Below, one piece after another: positions 52,132 to 64,000 of a stretch of DNA of 64,000 nucleotides. The DNA lies in the NCBI RefSeq assembly GCF_008692845.1, contig NZ_VXJW01000003.1:310001-374000 (forward strand), given 5' to 3'. The stretch comes from Salmonella enterica subsp. arizonae. Lineage in GTDB: Bacteria; Pseudomonadota; Gammaproteobacteria; Enterobacterales; Enterobacteriaceae. The notes beneath the pieces were generated by a model. The model saw only the letters and a list, made by a program, of their open reading frames with translations, was not told where the DNA came from and ran no database searches. Every line of letters begins with the position of its first letter. Positions within the stretch are counted from its first letter, which is position 1. The translations under genes and the position numbers were made by a program.

Positions 52132-52292
52132 CCGAGGTAATGTCTCCCCAAACCAAATTTCCACGCGCTTTCGAAACGCCACTCCATAAGCCGCACTATG
52201 AGCAAGCAACAGGTTAGAGTGTCTATGTTTCGTAAAGTTCCGTTACGCATTTGTTTTTGTTTGTCATGTTGTAGACAGGTCTTATCTTTCAT
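52128..52292 (-). CDS. rseD: rpoE leader ORF, RseD-like
   Basis: A 54-codon frame (MKDKTCLQHDKQKQMRNGTL ... KFGLGRHYLG) whose TGA overlaps the rpoE ATG. Its position and C-terminal sequence match the leader peptide RseD of E. coli, whose translation is coupled to rpoE. The start at 52292 is a choice; an ATG 14 codons later (MRNGTL) is possible, and the published E. coli peptide is slightly shorter. Confidence 0.6.
   Translation of the reverse strand: MKDKTCLQHDKQKQMRNGTLRNIDTLTCCLLIVRLMEWRFESAWKFGLGRHYLG
52214..52241 (-). promoter_or_regulatory. Sigma-E-dependent promoter of rpoE
   Basis: Minus-strand GGAACTT (-35) and TCTAA (-10) with a 16-base spacer match the sigma-E consensus and the known autoregulated promoter of E. 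coli rpoE. It lies inside the leader ORF. Confidence 0.9.
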
Positions 52293-52531
52293 TATAAGTC
52301 TACAGATACTGAACAACGCACTATCTGTACAGAAATGTCTATTTCGTCGTTTGCAGAGTAACCTAACAGCATCTTTATTTCACTACAAAATCTGACGCTA
52401 ACATTCTGCCCTACAAAATATTTTTTGCTGTTTATCTCTCTCCGTATTTTTATTTCATGTTTAATAAGCGCAACATCAGCAAAATCATAACGTGCTTTTT
52501 ATCGCCATATAGTGTTAATCTCCCGCAACAG

Positions 52532-54900
<2,369 letters not shown>

Positions 54901-55029
54901 GTAAAAACAACCCTGCGAAACACGGCGACAGCGCCAGGTAAAAACAATACCTGAGAAGAGATATCCATACAAACAGATGAAGATTGTGGCCGTAACGTCT
55001 ATAATCAGCGCCCCACACAGAGGTAGAAC

Positions 55030-56364
55030 ATGACTGTAACGACTTTTTCCGAACTTGAACTCGATGAAAGCCTGCTGGATGCCCTCCAGGATAAAGGTTT
55101 CACTCGCCCGACCGCCATTCAGGCTGCCGCTATTCCGCCTGCGCTTGATGGCCGTGATGTACTCGGTTCTGCGCCGACAGGCACCGGTAAAACGGCGGCG
55201 TACCTGCTGCCGGCGTTGCAGCACCTGCTCGACTTTCCGCGTAAAAAATCGGGGCCGCCGCGCATTCTCATCCTGACGCCAACCCGTGAACTGGCAATGC
55301 AGGTTGCCGATCACGCTCGTGAACTGGCTAAGCATACTCATCTGGATATCGCCACGATTACCGGCGGCGTGGCTTATATGAACCATGCTGAAGTGTTTAG
55401 CGAAAACCAGGATATCGTGGTCGCCACCACGGGCCGTCTGCTGCAGTATATAAAAGAAGAGAACTTCGACTGCCGGGCGGTTGAAACATTGATCCTTGAC
55501 GAAGCCGACCGGATGCTGGACATGGGCTTCGCTCAGGATATTGAGCATATCGCCGGCGAGACGCGCTGGCGTAAACAGACGATGCTGTTCTCCGCCACGC
55601 TGGAAGGCGATGCTATCAAAGATTTTGCCGAACGCCTGCTGGAAGATCCGGTTGAGGTTTCCGCCACCCCGTCAACTCGCGAGCGTAAGAAAATTCACCA
55701 GTGGTACTACCGTGCCGACAATTTCGAACATAAAGTTGCGCTATTGAAGCACCTGCTAAAACAAGACGATGCTACTCGTTCCATCGTGTTTGTGCGTAAA
55801 CGTGAACGTGTCCATGAACTGGCCGAAACGCTGCGTCTGGCAGGAATCAATAATTGCTATCTTGAAGGCGAGATGGCGCAGATCAAACGTAACGAAGGCA
55901 TTAAGCGTCTCACAGACGGCCGCGTTAACGTGCTGGTCGCGACCGACGTTGCGGCACGCGGGATTGATATTCCTGATGTAAGCCACGTCATTAACTTCGA
56001 CATGCCGCGCAGCGGCGATACCTATCTTCATCGCATTGGCCGTACAGGCCGTGCGGGTCGCAAAGGTACTGCAATCTCGCTGGTTGAAGCCCACGATCAC
56101 CTGTTGCTGCTGAAAATCGGTCGCTACATCGAAGAACCGCTAAAAGCGCGCGTCATTGATGAACTTCGTCCGACCACGCGCGCGCCCAGCGAAAAGTTGA
56201 CCGGCAAACCGTCGAAAAAAGTGCTGGCGAAACGCGCCGAGAAGAAAAAAGAGAAAGAAAAAGAGAAGCCGCGCGTGAAGAAACGTCACCGCGATACAAA
56301 AAATATCGGGAAGCGCCGCAAGCCAAGCGGTACGAAAATGCAGGAGCAATCCAGCGAAGAATAA
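55030..56364 (+). CDS. srmB: DEAD-box RNA helicase SrmB
   Basis: ATP-dependent RNA helicase of early 50S assembly. Q motif, Walker [19 protein letters not shown] in [14 protein letters not shown], and [10 protein letters not shown] in order. A lysine/arginine-rich C-terminal tail (about 390-444) suits RNA binding. 444 residues as in E. coli. Confidence 0.97.
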   Translation: MTVTTFSELELDESLLDALQDKGFTRPTAIQAAAIPPALDGRDVLGSAPTGTGKTAAYLLPALQHLLDFPRKKSGPPRILILTPTRELAMQVADHARELAKHTHLDIATITGGVAYMNHAEVFSENQDIVVATTGRLLQYIKEENFDCRAVETLILDEADRMLDMGFAQDIEHIAGETRWRKQTMLFSATLEGDAIKDFAERLLEDPVEVSATPSTRERKKIHQWYYRADNFEHKVALLKHLLKQDDATRSIVFVRKRERVHELAETLRLAGINNCYLEGEMAQIKRNEGIKRLTDGRVNVLVATDVAARGIDIPDVSHVINFDMPRSGDTYLHRIGRTGRAGRKGTAISLVEAHDHLLLLKIGRYIEEPLKARVIDELRPTTRAPSEKLTGKPSKKVLAKRAEKKKEKEKEKPRVKKRHRDTKNIGKRRKPSGTKMQEQSSEE

Positions 56365-56370
56365 TGATGT

Positions 56371-56396
56371 TGCCGGGTTCTACCCGGCGCTTTTTT
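56371..56396 (+). terminator. Terminator after srmB
   Basis: Stem gccggg/cccggc with a short loop and a T6 run, eight bases past the srmB stop. Confidence 0.85.
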
Positions 56397-56411
56397 CCGA
56401 TAAAGAGACGT

Positions 56412-56448
56412 AAAAAAACGGAAGACGTATAAGCGCCTTCCGTTTTTT
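56412..56448. terminator. Bidirectional terminator between srmB and grcA
   Basis: Inverted repeat aaaaacggaag/cttccgttttt with A and T runs on the two flanks, so it can end transcripts from grcA and any read-through from srmB. Confidence 0.85.
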
Positions 56449-56477
56449 ATACATCAAGCCGATGTAATTCGTGAGTC

Positions 56478-56861
56478 TTACAGGCTTTCAGTAAAGGTAC
56501 GAGCGATAACGTCGCGCTGCTGTTCCGGCGTCAGAGAGTTGAAACGTACCGCATAACCAGAAACGCGAATGGTCAGTTGCGGGTATTTTTCCGGATGCTT
56601 AACCGCGTCTTCCAACGTTTCACGACGCAGAACGTTAACGTTCAGATGCTGACCGCCTTCAACGCGCACTTCCGGTTTAACTTCCATCGGAATCTCACGG
56701 TATTCGATCTCGCCCAGTTTGCTGACAGCCACAACTTCATCTTCAGCAAAGCCGGATTTTGCAACGATGCAACGCGCTTCACCTTTTTCGCTGTCCAGCA
56801 GCCAGAAGGAATTCAGCAGGTCGTCGTTAGCGGCTTTAGTAATCTGGATACCTGTAATCAT
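56478..56861 (-). CDS. grcA: Autonomous glycyl radical cofactor GrcA (YfiD)
   Basis: Small protein that can replace the damaged glycyl-radical part of pyruvate formate-lyase. The radical glycine is Gly102 in [11 protein letters not shown]; the N-terminal segment differs from PflB. 127 residues. Two FNR boxes upstream predict strong anaerobic expression. Confidence 0.97.
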
Positions 56862-56971
56862 GTGATGCCTCCCCAGGCAAAATTATTTGATTTCGGTCGG
56901 CCTAATCCCGGCCAATTGGTAAAACCATTGTTGCTTGAGTGTATATATACCCCTCGACACCCCTTCATTCT

Positions 56972-57038
56972 TTGATTTAAATCAATAAAAACCACAACGC
57001 AAAAAGGGTGATTGGGTGAATTTATTGTTTTACATCAA
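56972..57038 (-). promoter_or_regulatory. Two FNR boxes upstream of grcA
   Basis: TTGATTTAAATCAA at 56972-56985 is a perfect FNR palindrome; TTGTTTTACATCAA at 57025-57038 is a second, weaker one. Their centres are 53 bases apart, the same spacing as the -40.5 and -93.5 sites of E. coli yfiD. A TATATA -10 lies at about 56943-56948. The remaining bases up to ung contain no gene. Confidence 0.88.
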
Positions 57039-57179
57039 CTTACACCATCCAACCCTATAAAATTTTTACATAAATTTTCAACTATCTTTTGTAGGTAGCG
57101 GTTTTTATAGTACGGAGGATTTTGCACTGCAGAAAGAAGCAGTTAAGCTAAGGAAACTGGAAATTCGCAGGAGAGCGAG

Positions 57180-57869
57180 ATGGCGACTGAGTTAACCTGG
57201 CACGATGTGCTGGCTGATGAAAAACAGCAACCTTACTTTATTAATACGCTTCATACCGTTGCTGGCGAACGTCAGTCAGGTATCACGGTCTACCCGCCGC
57301 AAAAAGATGTATTTAACGCCTTTCGCTTCACGGAACTGGGCGACGTTAAAGTGGTGATCCTGGGGCAAGATCCCTATCACGGCCCCGGTCAGGCACATGG
57401 TCTGGCGTTTTCCGTGCGGCCTGGAATCGCTCCTCCGCCGTCGTTAGTAAATATGTACAAGGAGCTGGAGGCTTCCATTCCCGGCTTCGTTCGCCCCCCG
57501 CACGGTTATCTGGAAAGCTGGGCGCGCCAGGGTGTACTGTTACTGAATACGGTGCTCACGGTACGGGCAGGTCAGGCGCATTCTCATGCCAGCCTGGGGT
57601 GGGAAACCTTTACGGATAAAGTGATAAGCCTGATTAACCAATACCGCGAAGGCGTCGTCTTCCTGCTGTGGGGATCGCACGCCCAGAAGAAAGGCGCAAT
57701 TATTGATCCACTGCGCCACCATATTCTGAAAGCCCCGCATCCCTCGCCGCTCTCTGCGCACCGCGGATTTTTTGGCTGCAACCATTTTGCACTAACGAAT
57801 CAATGGCTGGAACAACATGGCGAGAAACCAATCGATTGGACGCCGGTACTACCGGCTGAGAGTGAATAA
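57180..57869 (+). CDS. ung: Uracil-DNA glycosylase
   Basis: Removes uracil from DNA. Catalytic Asp64 is in [19 protein letters not shown] and the second signature is [17 protein letters not shown]. 229 residues, full length. Divergent from grcA; a palindromic REP-like sequence lies downstream. Confidence 0.98.
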   Translation: MATELTWHDVLADEKQQPYFINTLHTVAGERQSGITVYPPQKDVFNAFRFTELGDVKVVILGQDPYHGPGQAHGLAFSVRPGIAPPPSLVNMYKELEASIPGFVRPPHGYLESWARQGVLLLNTVLTVRAGQAHSHASLGWETFTDKVISLINQYREGVVFLLWGSHAQKKGAIIDPLRHHILKAPHPSPLSAHRGFFGCNHFALTNQWLEQHGEKPIDWTPVLPAESE

Positions 57870-57892
57870 CGCTGGCATCTCGCCGTTTTATT

Positions 57893-57925
57893 GTCGGACG
57901 ACGGCGCGAAAGCGTCTTGTCCGAC
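57893..57925. repeat. REP-like palindrome after ung
   Basis: Inverted repeat gtcggac/gtccgac around a GC-rich centre, in the gap between the convergent genes ung and yfiF; it may end both transcripts. Confidence 0.6.
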
Positions 57926-57987
57926 CGGGCGGTGGAAGTACATAGCTTCATTGGCCCGGCATGCGTTGCGCCACCGGGCGGTAGCTC

Positions 57988-59025
57988 TTACGCTTTATTC
58001 TGCCGCCACCACTCGGCGAGCAGCACGCCTGTCGCAACCGACACATTAAGGCTTTCCACGTTACCCGTGCCATTAATTTTCACGCACAGATCGTCAGGTT
58101 CGCGCGCCGCTTCCGGCAGGAAGTCATATTCACGGCCTAATACCAGCACCATCTTTTCCGGCAGTGTCGCACCAAAGAGCGCCTGACCGCGATCGCTGGA
58201 CGTCGTCACCACGGTGTACCCCGCCTGACGAAAATCATCCAGTACATCAACAATGCTTTCACCGGTAATAGGCTGGACATGCTCCGCCCCGCCTTCCGCG
58301 GTACGAATCGCCGCGCCGGATTCCAGCAACGCCGCATCCTGTACCACCACGCCTTTCACGCCGAAGTGCGCGCAGCTACGCATCATGCCGCCCAGATTAT
58401 GCGGGTTAGCGATATCTTCCAATGCCAGCACGCAGTCTTGATCAGCCGCCTGCTTGACCCATTGCTTAACGGTCATACCGTTACGCTTCTTAATCAGGAA
58501 ACACACGCCGCCGTGATGCTCAGTCCCGGAGACTTTTGCCAGTTCGGCCTCGTCAACAACATGGTAGGCTTTACGATTCGCCGCCATCCAGCGCAGCGCC
58601 TCTTTAAAACGCGGCGTTACGCTTTGGATAAACCATGCGCGCACAATGGCGTCAGGACGGCTCTGGAATAGCGCCTGGCAGGCATTTTCGCCGTAGACGC
58701 GCGTCTCCTCCGCACGCTGGCGACGCAAAATTTCAGGATCGATAAAACTTTTACCACTGATACCGCCGTGATCGACTTTTTCCGCCGTCTCATCTCCCGG
58801 CGCGCGGGATACGGTACGCCATGGCGAAGTTTCATGTTTACGGTCACGGCTCTGATTATTTCGCTCATCACGGGCGGGGCGACGTCCACCGTCAGTGCGA
58901 GACTTTGCTGGGCGGCCCCCTCCTTTTCCGGTACGCGGGTTATGGGTGCGTTTATCAGAGTCATCATCACTACGGACATACATCACTTTGACTTTGCCGC
59001 TTTTATTTTTTAATTCATCGTTCAT
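57988..59025 (-). CDS. yfiF: SpoU-family RNA 2'-O-methyltransferase YfiF
   Basis: Predicted RNA ribose methyltransferase; target RNA not known to me. The N-terminal 80 residues are charged and disordered ([19 protein letters not shown]). A substrate-binding domain follows, then the SpoU domain with [33 protein letters not shown] and [15 protein letters not shown]. 345 residues from MNDELKNK at 59025; the ATG four codons upstream is less likely. Divergent from trxC. Confidence 0.92.
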   Translation of the reverse strand: MNDELKNKSGKVKVMYVRSDDDSDKRTHNPRTGKGGGRPAKSRTDGGRRPARDERNNQSRDRKHETSPWRTVSRAPGDETAEKVDHGGISGKSFIDPEILRRQRAEETRVYGENACQALFQSRPDAIVRAWFIQSVTPRFKEALRWMAANRKAYHVVDEAELAKVSGTEHHGGVCFLIKKRNGMTVKQWVKQAADQDCVLALEDIANPHNLGGMMRSCAHFGVKGVVVQDAALLESGAAIRTAEGGAEHVQPITGESIVDVLDDFRQAGYTVVTTSSDRGQALFGATLPEKMVLVLGREYDFLPEAAREPDDLCVKINGTGNVESLNVSVATGVLLAEWWRQNKA

Positions 59026-59228
59026 GCTTTTCTCCACCAGCGCTGCGCGAAGCGCGAAGATTACCCGATGTGCATCCGGTTAGCCATGATTTCGTTTAAA
59101 AGTCTTTGACTATTGTACCCATTGAATAAAACACATTGTCGTTTAGCACAGACTATTTGATAATATGTAACATTATAGAAACATTCCGCGCATAGCGGGA
59201 CGTCTCCTGACGTATTTAGAGGTTAGCT

Positions 59229-59648
59229 ATGAACACCGTTTGTACCCATTGCCAGGCCATTAACCGCATCCCTGACGATCGGCTTCAGGATGCGGCAAAA
59301 TGTGGACGCTGCGGTCATGAGTTATTTGACGGAGAAGTCATTAATGCAACCAGCGAAACGCTGGACAAACTACTGAAAGACGATCTTCCTGTAGTGATCG
59401 ATTTCTGGGCGCCCTGGTGCGGCCCTTGCCGTAATTTTGCGCCTATCTTCAAGGATGTCGCTGAAGAGCGCAGCGGTAAAGTCCGTTTTGTCAAAGTGGA
59501 TACCGAGGCGGAACGGGAACTTAGCGCCCGTTTCGGCATCCGCAGCATCCCGACGATTATGATCTTTAAGCATGGTCAGGTGGTCGATATGCTTAATGGC
59601 GCAGTGCCTAAAGCGCCTTTTGACAACTGGCTGAACGAGGCGTTGTAA
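59229..59648 (+). CDS. trxC: Thioredoxin 2
   Basis: Zinc-containing thioredoxin of 139 residues. Active site Cys64-Gly-Pro-Cys67 ([10 protein letters not shown]). The N-terminal extension binds zinc through Cys5, Cys8, Cys25 and Cys28. In E. coli it is induced by OxyR; no OxyR site was resolved here. A terminator follows. Confidence 0.97.
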   Translation: MNTVCTHCQAINRIPDDRLQDAAKCGRCGHELFDGEVINATSETLDKLLKDDLPVVIDFWAPWCGPCRNFAPIFKDVAEERSGKVRFVKVDTEAERELSARFGIRSIPTIMIFKHGQVVDMLNGAVPKAPFDNWLNEAL

Positions 59649-59653
59649 ACGCT

Positions 59654-59679
59654 ACGGGGCGCATCTTGTGCCCCGTTTT
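59654..59679 (+). terminator. Terminator after trxC
   Basis: Stem acggggcgca/tgtgccccgt (one G-U pair) followed by TTTTC, six bases after the trxC stop. Confidence 0.85.
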
Positions 59680-59718
59680 CACCTCTGCCACAATAGCGTT
59701 TTTCTGCAAACGCTTTCT

Positions 59719-60417
59719 ATGAACAAAAATGCAGTCCTTCAGTTACGCGCCGAACGGCTTGCGCGCGCTACGCGCCCTTTTCTTGCCAGAGGCAACCGGG
59801 TTCATCGTTGCCAGCGCTGCTTGCTGCCGCTAAAACTCTGCCTGTGTGATACGTTAACGCCTGCTCAGGCGAAAAGCCGTTTTTGTCTGATCATGTTTGA
59901 TACTGAACCGCTGAAACCCAGCAATACCGGCCGACTAATAGCCGATATCTTGCCGGATACCGCCGCGTTTCAGTGGTCGCGCACCGAGCCGCCGCAGGCA
60001 TTGCTGGAGCTGGTACAGCATCCAGATTACCAACCGATAGTGGTATTTCCCGCTTCCTACGCCGGCGAAGCGCGCGAGGTCATTTTCACCCCGCCCGCCG
60101 GGAAACCGCCACTGTTTATCATGCTCGACGGCACCTGGCCTGAAGCACGTAAAATGTTTCGTAAAAGCCCTTATCTGGATCATCTGCCGATAATTTCCGT
60201 CGATTTGTCGCGTCTTTCTGCTTATCGTCTGCGGGAAATCCATGCTGAAGGGCAATACTGTACCGCCGAAGTCGCGATAGCCCTGTTAGATCTGGCGGGA
60301 GATACCGAGGCCGCAGTCGGCTTAGGTGAACATTTCACCCGTTTTAAAACGCGCTATCTGGCAGGAAAAACGCAACATCCGGGAAACATCACAGCAGAAA
60401 ATAGCGAAAGCGTTTAA
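59719..60417 (+). CDS. tapT: tRNA-uridine aminocarboxypropyltransferase TapT (YfiP)
   Basis: DTW-domain enzyme that makes acp3U47 in tRNA from S-adenosylmethionine. Zinc-type cysteines CQRCLLPLKLCLC near the N-terminus; the domain signature is LDGTWPEARKMFRKSPYL. Start at MNKNAVLQLRAERLAR (59719, 232 residues as in E. coli); the frame is open 17 codons earlier through the trxC terminator. pat follows after 35 bases, probably in one operon. Confidence 0.9.
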   Translation: MNKNAVLQLRAERLARATRPFLARGNRVHRCQRCLLPLKLCLCDTLTPAQAKSRFCLIMFDTEPLKPSNTGRLIADILPDTAAFQWSRTEPPQALLELVQHPDYQPIVVFPASYAGEAREVIFTPPAGKPPLFIMLDGTWPEARKMFRKSPYLDHLPIISVDLSRLSAYRLREIHAEGQYCTAEVAIALLDLAGDTEAAVGLGEHFTRFKTRYLAGKTQHPGNITAENSESV

Positions 60418-60452
60418 AATCATCCGGTCACTTCTGTGTAAGGGAGATCGGT

Positions 60453-63113
60453 ATGAGTCAGCAAGGACTGGAAGCGCTGCTGCGACCAAAGTCGATCGCG
60501 GTGATTGGCGCATCAATGAAGCCCCACCGCGCGGGCTATCTGATGATGCGTAACTTGTTGGCGGGCGGGTTCAATGGCCCCGTCCTTCCAGTGACGCCTG
60601 CCTGGAAAGCCGTTTTAGGCGTCATGGCCTGGCCGGATATCGCCAGTCTTCCCTTTACTCCCGATCTTGCTATTTTATGCACCAATGCCAGCCGTAATCT
60701 CGCATTACTGGACGCGCTGGGCGCGAACGGTTGTAAAACGTGCATTATTCTTTCTGCCCCTACGTCGCAACATGAAGAACTTCTTGCTTGCGCCCGGCGT
60801 CATAAAATGCGTCTGCTGGGTCCGAACAGTCTTGGGCTCCTTGCGCCGTGGCAAGGGCTGAATGCCAGCTTTTCTCCCGTCCCGATTAAGCAGGGCAAGC
60901 TCGCCTTTATTTCCCAGTCTGCCGCCGTTTCCAATACTATTCTTGACTGGGCGCAACAGCGTGAAATGGGCTTCTCCTACTTTATCGCGCTGGGCGATAG
61001 CCTGGATATTGATGTCGATGAACTGCTGGACTATCTGGCGCGCGACAGCAAGACCAGCGCGATTTTGCTCTATCTGGAACAGTTAAGCGACGCCCGCCGT
61101 TTTGTTTCCGCCGCCCGTAGCGCTTCACGTAACAAACCGATTCTGGTGATTAAAAGCGGCCGAAGCCCGGCAGCCCAGCGTTTACTTAATACCAGCGCGG
61201 GAATGGACCCGGCATGGGATGCGGCCATCCAGCGCGCAGGCCTGCTGCGAGTCCAGGATACGCACGAGCTTTTTTCCGCCGTCGAAACGCTCAGCCATAT
61301 GCGTCCGCTACGCGGCGACAGACTGATGATCATCAGCAATGGCGCCGCGCCTGCCGCGCTGGCGTTAGATGAGTTGTGGTCGCGTAACGGCAAGCTGGCG
61401 ACATTGAGCGAAGAGACCTGCCTGCAACTACGGCAGGCGCTTCCCGCGCACATTGATATTGCCAATCCGCTAGATCTATGTGATGACGCCAGCAGCGAAC
61501 ATTACGTCAAAACGCTGGATATCCTGCTCGCCAGTCAGGATTTTGACGCGCTTATGGTTATCCACTCTCCCAGCGCTGCCGCGCCGGGTACGGAAAGCGC
61601 CCATGCGCTGATCGAGACGATTAAACGCCATCCCAGAGGCAGGTTTGTTACGCTACTGACAAACTGGTGCGGCGAGTTCTCGTCCCAGGAAGCAAGACGG
61701 CTATTCAGCGAAGCCGGATTACCCACCTACCGTACGCCGGAAGGTACGATTACCGCTTTTATGCATATGGTGGAATACCGGCGTAATCAGAAGCAACTGC
61801 GGGAAACGCCAGCGCTGCCGAGTAACCTGACGTCCAATACCGCCGAAGCGCATAATCTGTTACAGCAGGCGATTGCGGAAGGCGCCACCTCGTTGGATAC
61901 CCATGAAGTACAGCCAATTTTACACGCCTATGGATTACATACCCTTCCCACCTGGATTGCTGGCGACAGCGCGGAAGCGGTGCATATCGCCGAACAGATA
62001 GGCTATCCGGTCGCCCTCAAGTTACGCTCGCCGGATATTCCGCATAAATCTGACGTTCAGGGGGTTATGCTTTATTTGCGGACCGCGAATGAGGTGCAGC
62101 AGGCCGCCAACGCCATTTTCGATCGCGTAAAGATGGCCTGGCCGCAGGCGCGGATTCACGGTTTGCTGGTACAAAGCATGGCTAACCGCGCCGGCGCGCA
62201 GGAGCTTCGCGTGGTGGTCGAGCACGATCCGATGTTTGGTCCTTTGATTATGTTGGGTGAAGGCGGCGTGGAGTGGCGTCCGGAAGAGCAGGCTGTCGTC
62301 GCGCTGCCGCCGCTCAACATGAATCTGGCGCGCTATCTGGTGATTCAGGGCATTAAACAGCGGAAAATTCGCGCCCGTAGCGCGCTGCATCCGTTGGATA
62401 TCGTCGGTTTAAGCCAGTTGCTGGTCCAGGTTTCAAACCTGATTGTCGACTGCCCGGAAATTAAGCGTCTGGATATCCATCCGCTGCTGGCTTCCGCCAG
62501 TGAGTTTACCGCGCTGGATGTAACGCTGGATATTGCCCCGTTTGATGGCGATAGCGAAAGTCGACTTGCGGTACGCCCCTATCCCCACCAGCTTGAAGAG
62601 TGGGTGGAGATGAAAAACGGCGATCGCTGTCTGTTCCGTCCGATTCTGCCGGAAGATGAACCCCAACTACGACAATTCATCGCCCAAGTCACCAAAGAAG
62701 ATCTCTACTATCGATATTTCAGCGAGATCAACGAATTTACCCACGAAGATTTAGCCAACATGACGCAGATCGACTACGATCGAGAAATGGCGTTTGTGGC
62801 TGTGCGGCGGCTGGATAACACTGAAGTGATCCTCGGCGTAACGCGTGCGATTTCCGATCCCGATAACATAGACGCCGAATTTGCCGTATTGGTGCGTTCA
62901 GATCTCAAAGGGTTGGGTTTAGGACGCCGTTTAATGGAAAAATTGATTGCCTATACTCGCGACCACGGATTGAGACGGCTGAACGGTATTACTATGCCTA
63001 ACAATCGTAGTATGGTCGCGCTGGCCAGAAAACTGGGATTTCAGGTTGATATTCAGCTCGAAGAGGGCATTGTTGGATTAACGCTGAATCTGGCCCAATG
63101 TGATGAGTCGTGA
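60453..63113 (+). CDS. pat: Protein lysine acetyltransferase Pat (YfiQ)
   Basis: Acetylates acetyl-CoA synthetase and other proteins; called Pat in Salmonella and PatZ/YfiQ in E. coli. 886 residues. Residues 1-700 resemble NDP-forming acyl-CoA synthetases (PKSIAVIGASMKPHRAGYLM, LGPNSLGLLAPWQGLNASF). The C-terminal GNAT domain (about 730-886) has LVRSDLKGLGLGRRLMEKLI as the acetyl-CoA-binding motif. Confidence 0.95.
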   Translation: MSQQGLEALLRPKSIAVIGASMKPHRAGYLMMRNLLAGGFNGPVLPVTPAWKAVLGVMAWPDIASLPFTPDLAILCTNASRNLALLDALGANGCKTCIILSAPTSQHEELLACARRHKMRLLGPNSLGLLAPWQGLNASFSPVPIKQGKLAFISQSAAVSNTILDWAQQREMGFSYFIALGDSLDIDVDELLDYLARDSKTSAILLYLEQLSDARRFVSAARSASRNKPILVIKSGRSPAAQRLLNTSAGMDPAWDAAIQRAGLLRVQDTHELFSAVETLSHMRPLRGDRLMIISNGAAPAALALDELWSRNGKLATLSEETCLQLRQALPAHIDIANPLDLCDDASSEHYVKTLDILLASQDFDALMVIHSPSAAAPGTESAHALIETIKRHPRGRFVTLLTNWCGEFSSQEARRLFSEAGLPTYRTPEGTITAFMHMVEYRRNQKQLRETPALPSNLTSNTAEAHNLLQQAIAEGATSLDTHEVQPILHAYGLHTLPTWIAGDSAEAVHIAEQIGYPVALKLRSPDIPHKSDVQGVMLYLRTANEVQQAANAIFDRVKMAWPQARIHGLLVQSMANRAGAQELRVVVEHDPMFGPLIMLGEGGVEWRPEEQAVVALPPLNMNLARYLVIQGIKQRKIRARSALHPLDIVGLSQLLVQVSNLIVDCPEIKRLDIHPLLASASEFTALDVTLDIAPFDGDSESRLAVRPYPHQLEEWVEMKNGDRCLFRPILPEDEPQLRQFIAQVTKEDLYYRYFSEINEFTHEDLANMTQIDYDREMAFVAVRRLDNTEVILGVTRAISDPDNIDAEFAVLVRSDLKGLGLGRRLMEKLIAYTRDHGLRRLNGITMPNNRSMVALARKLGFQVDIQLEEGIVGLTLNLAQCDES

Positions 63114-63202
63114 GTAATGTACTGGAAATGTTGACCACTTTAACGGGTACTGGTGTTATTATTGCTCACTTATGTCGTCTGCATAGCACAGAGGACCCTT
63201 CA

Positions 63203-63244
63203 ATGAACAGAGAAGAAATGCACTGTGATGTTGTCAAAATTTAA
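63203..63244 (+). CDS. Short upstream ORF overlapping the pssA start
   Basis: Thirteen codons (MNREEMHCDVVKI) from an ATG with GAGGA eight bases upstream, ending 17 bases inside pssA in the +1 frame. pssA itself has only a weak ribosome site, so this ORF may couple or limit its translation. Coding status is inferred from spacing only. Confidence 0.35.
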   Translation: MNREEMHCDVVKI

Positions 63245-64000
63245 GCGTAATAAACATCAACAACACCTTGCCCAACTCCCTAAGATATCTCAGTCAGTTG
63301 ATGATGTAGATTTCTTTTATACTCCCGCTACTTTCCGGGAGACACTGCTGGAGAAAATCGCCAGCGCAACGCAGCGTATTTGTATCGTTGCCCTGTATCT
63401 GGAACAGGACGATGGGGGTAAAGGTATACTCGACGCGCTCTATGCGGCTAAACGGCAGCGTCCTGAACTGGACGTTCGGGTGCTGGTCGACTGGCATCGC
63501 GCACAGCGTGGGCGCATTGGCGCAGCGGCCTCTAATACCAATGCAGACTGGTATTGCCGACTGGCGCAGGAAAACCCCGACATCGAAGTCCCGGTTTACG
63601 GCGTACCGATTAATACGCGAGAAGCGCTTGGCGTACTGCATTTTAAAGGCTTTATCATTGATGATAGCGTTCTGTACAGCGGCGCCAGCCTGAACGATGT
63701 CTATCTGCATCAGCATGACAAATATCGCTATGACCGTTACCAGCTTATTCGCAATCGGCAAATGGCAGACATCATGTTTGACTGGGTTACGCGGAATCTA
63801 ATGAATGGTCGCGGAGTTAATCGTCTGGATAATACTCTACGTCCGAAAAGTCCTGAGATTAAAAATGATATCCGTTTATACCGCCAGGAGCTGCGTGAGG
63901 CGTCATATCATTTTCAGGGTGACGCTAATGACGAGCAACTCTCCGTTACGCCGCTGGTCGGGCTTGGAAAATCCAGTCTGCTGAACAAAACCATTTTCCA
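63228..64000 (+). CDS. pssA: Phosphatidylserine synthase (5' part)
   Basis: CDP-diacylglycerol-serine O-phosphatidyltransferase of the phospholipase D superfamily, associated with the membrane and ribosomes. The visible 257 codons start MLSKFKRNKHQQHLAQLPKI and contain the first HKD-type motif, LHFKGFIIDDSVLYSGASLN. The rest is outside the window. No lesion is seen. Confidence 0.95.
   Translation, partial: MLSKFKRNKHQQHLAQLPKISQSVDDVDFFYTPATFRETLLEKIASATQRICIVALYLEQDDGGKGILDALYAAKRQRPELDVRVLVDWHRAQRGRIGAAASNTNADWYCRLAQENPDIEVPVYGVPINTREALGVLHFKGFIIDDSVLYSGASLNDVYLHQHDKYRYDRYQLIRNRQMADIMFDWVTRNLMNGRGVNRLDNTLRPKSPEIKNDIRLYRQELREASYHFQGDANDEQLSVTPLVGLGKSSLLNKTIF

Noticed and set aside
54901-55548. 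N-terminal extension of the trmN frame by over 200 codons
   Set aside because: The extension is antisense to srmB and covers the promoter region; family proteins start at 54900.

Overview
The window is enterobacterial chromosome and almost certainly Salmonella enterica. The backbone order (isc operon, trmJ-suhB, glyA-hmp, glnB-glrR-qseG-glrK-glmY, purL, mltF-tadA, acpS-pdxJ-recO-era-rnc-lepB-lepA, rseCBA-rpoE, nadB-trmN-srmB-grcA-ung, trxC-pat-pssA) is the one shared with Escherichia coli. It is interrupted by loci typical of Salmonella: the asrABC anaerobic sulfite reductase, a zevAB-like metal transporter pair, cadCBA plus a peptide transporter lying between hmp and glnB, murQ beside yfhH, and a prophage remnant carrying an SspH2-type LPX effector. 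The serovar or subspecies cannot be fixed from the sequence alone. Identifications rest on remembered family sequences and visible motifs; no database search was run.

Layout. 1-3.9 kb: 5' end of hscA, then hscB, iscA, iscU, iscS and iscR (Fe-S assembly, minus strand) behind a promoter with two tandem IscR boxes. 3.9-5.6 kb: trmJ and suhB, divergent. 5.8-8.7 kb: asrABC. 8.7-12.9 kb: zevB/zevA-like, csiE, hcaT. 13-15.9 kb: glyA and hmp, divergent, with a PurR box and an NsrR-like box. 16-23 kb: cadC, cadB, cadA, dtpC (lysine-dependent acid resistance). 23-27.2 kb: glnB, glrR, qseG, glrK and the sRNA gene glmY with a complete sigma-54/GlrR/IHF control region. 27.5-31.4 kb: purL with a PurR box. 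31.6-37 kb: mltF, tadA, pgpC, a decayed membrane-protein gene, murQ, yfhH, yfhL. 37-43.7 kb: acpS, pdxJ, recO, era, rnc, lepB, lepA, with an RNase III-type leader hairpin before rnc.

43.7-49.4 kb is the accessory region, in the lepA-rseC gap that Gifsy-1 occupies in S. Typhimurium. It is a heavily decayed prophage end. It holds a frameshifted umuC 3' fragment, an intact 664-residue LPX/NEL E3 ubiquitin ligase effector with only six leucine-rich repeats, a side-tail-fibre 3' fragment with a dead tail-fibre-assembly gene on the plus strand, a second fibre/assembly pair on the minus strand facing it, and a small secreted protein of unknown function between them. The two convergent fibre/assembly pairs have the geometry of a phage tail-fibre inversion segment.

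49.4-64 kb returns to backbone: rseC, rseB, rseA and rpoE with a sigma-E promoter and an rseD-like leader ORF, nadB with a NadR box, trmN (yfiC), srmB, grcA with two FNR boxes, ung, yfiF, trxC, tapT (yfiP), pat (yfiQ), and the 5' part of pssA, which runs off the window and is overlapped by a 13-codon upstream ORF.
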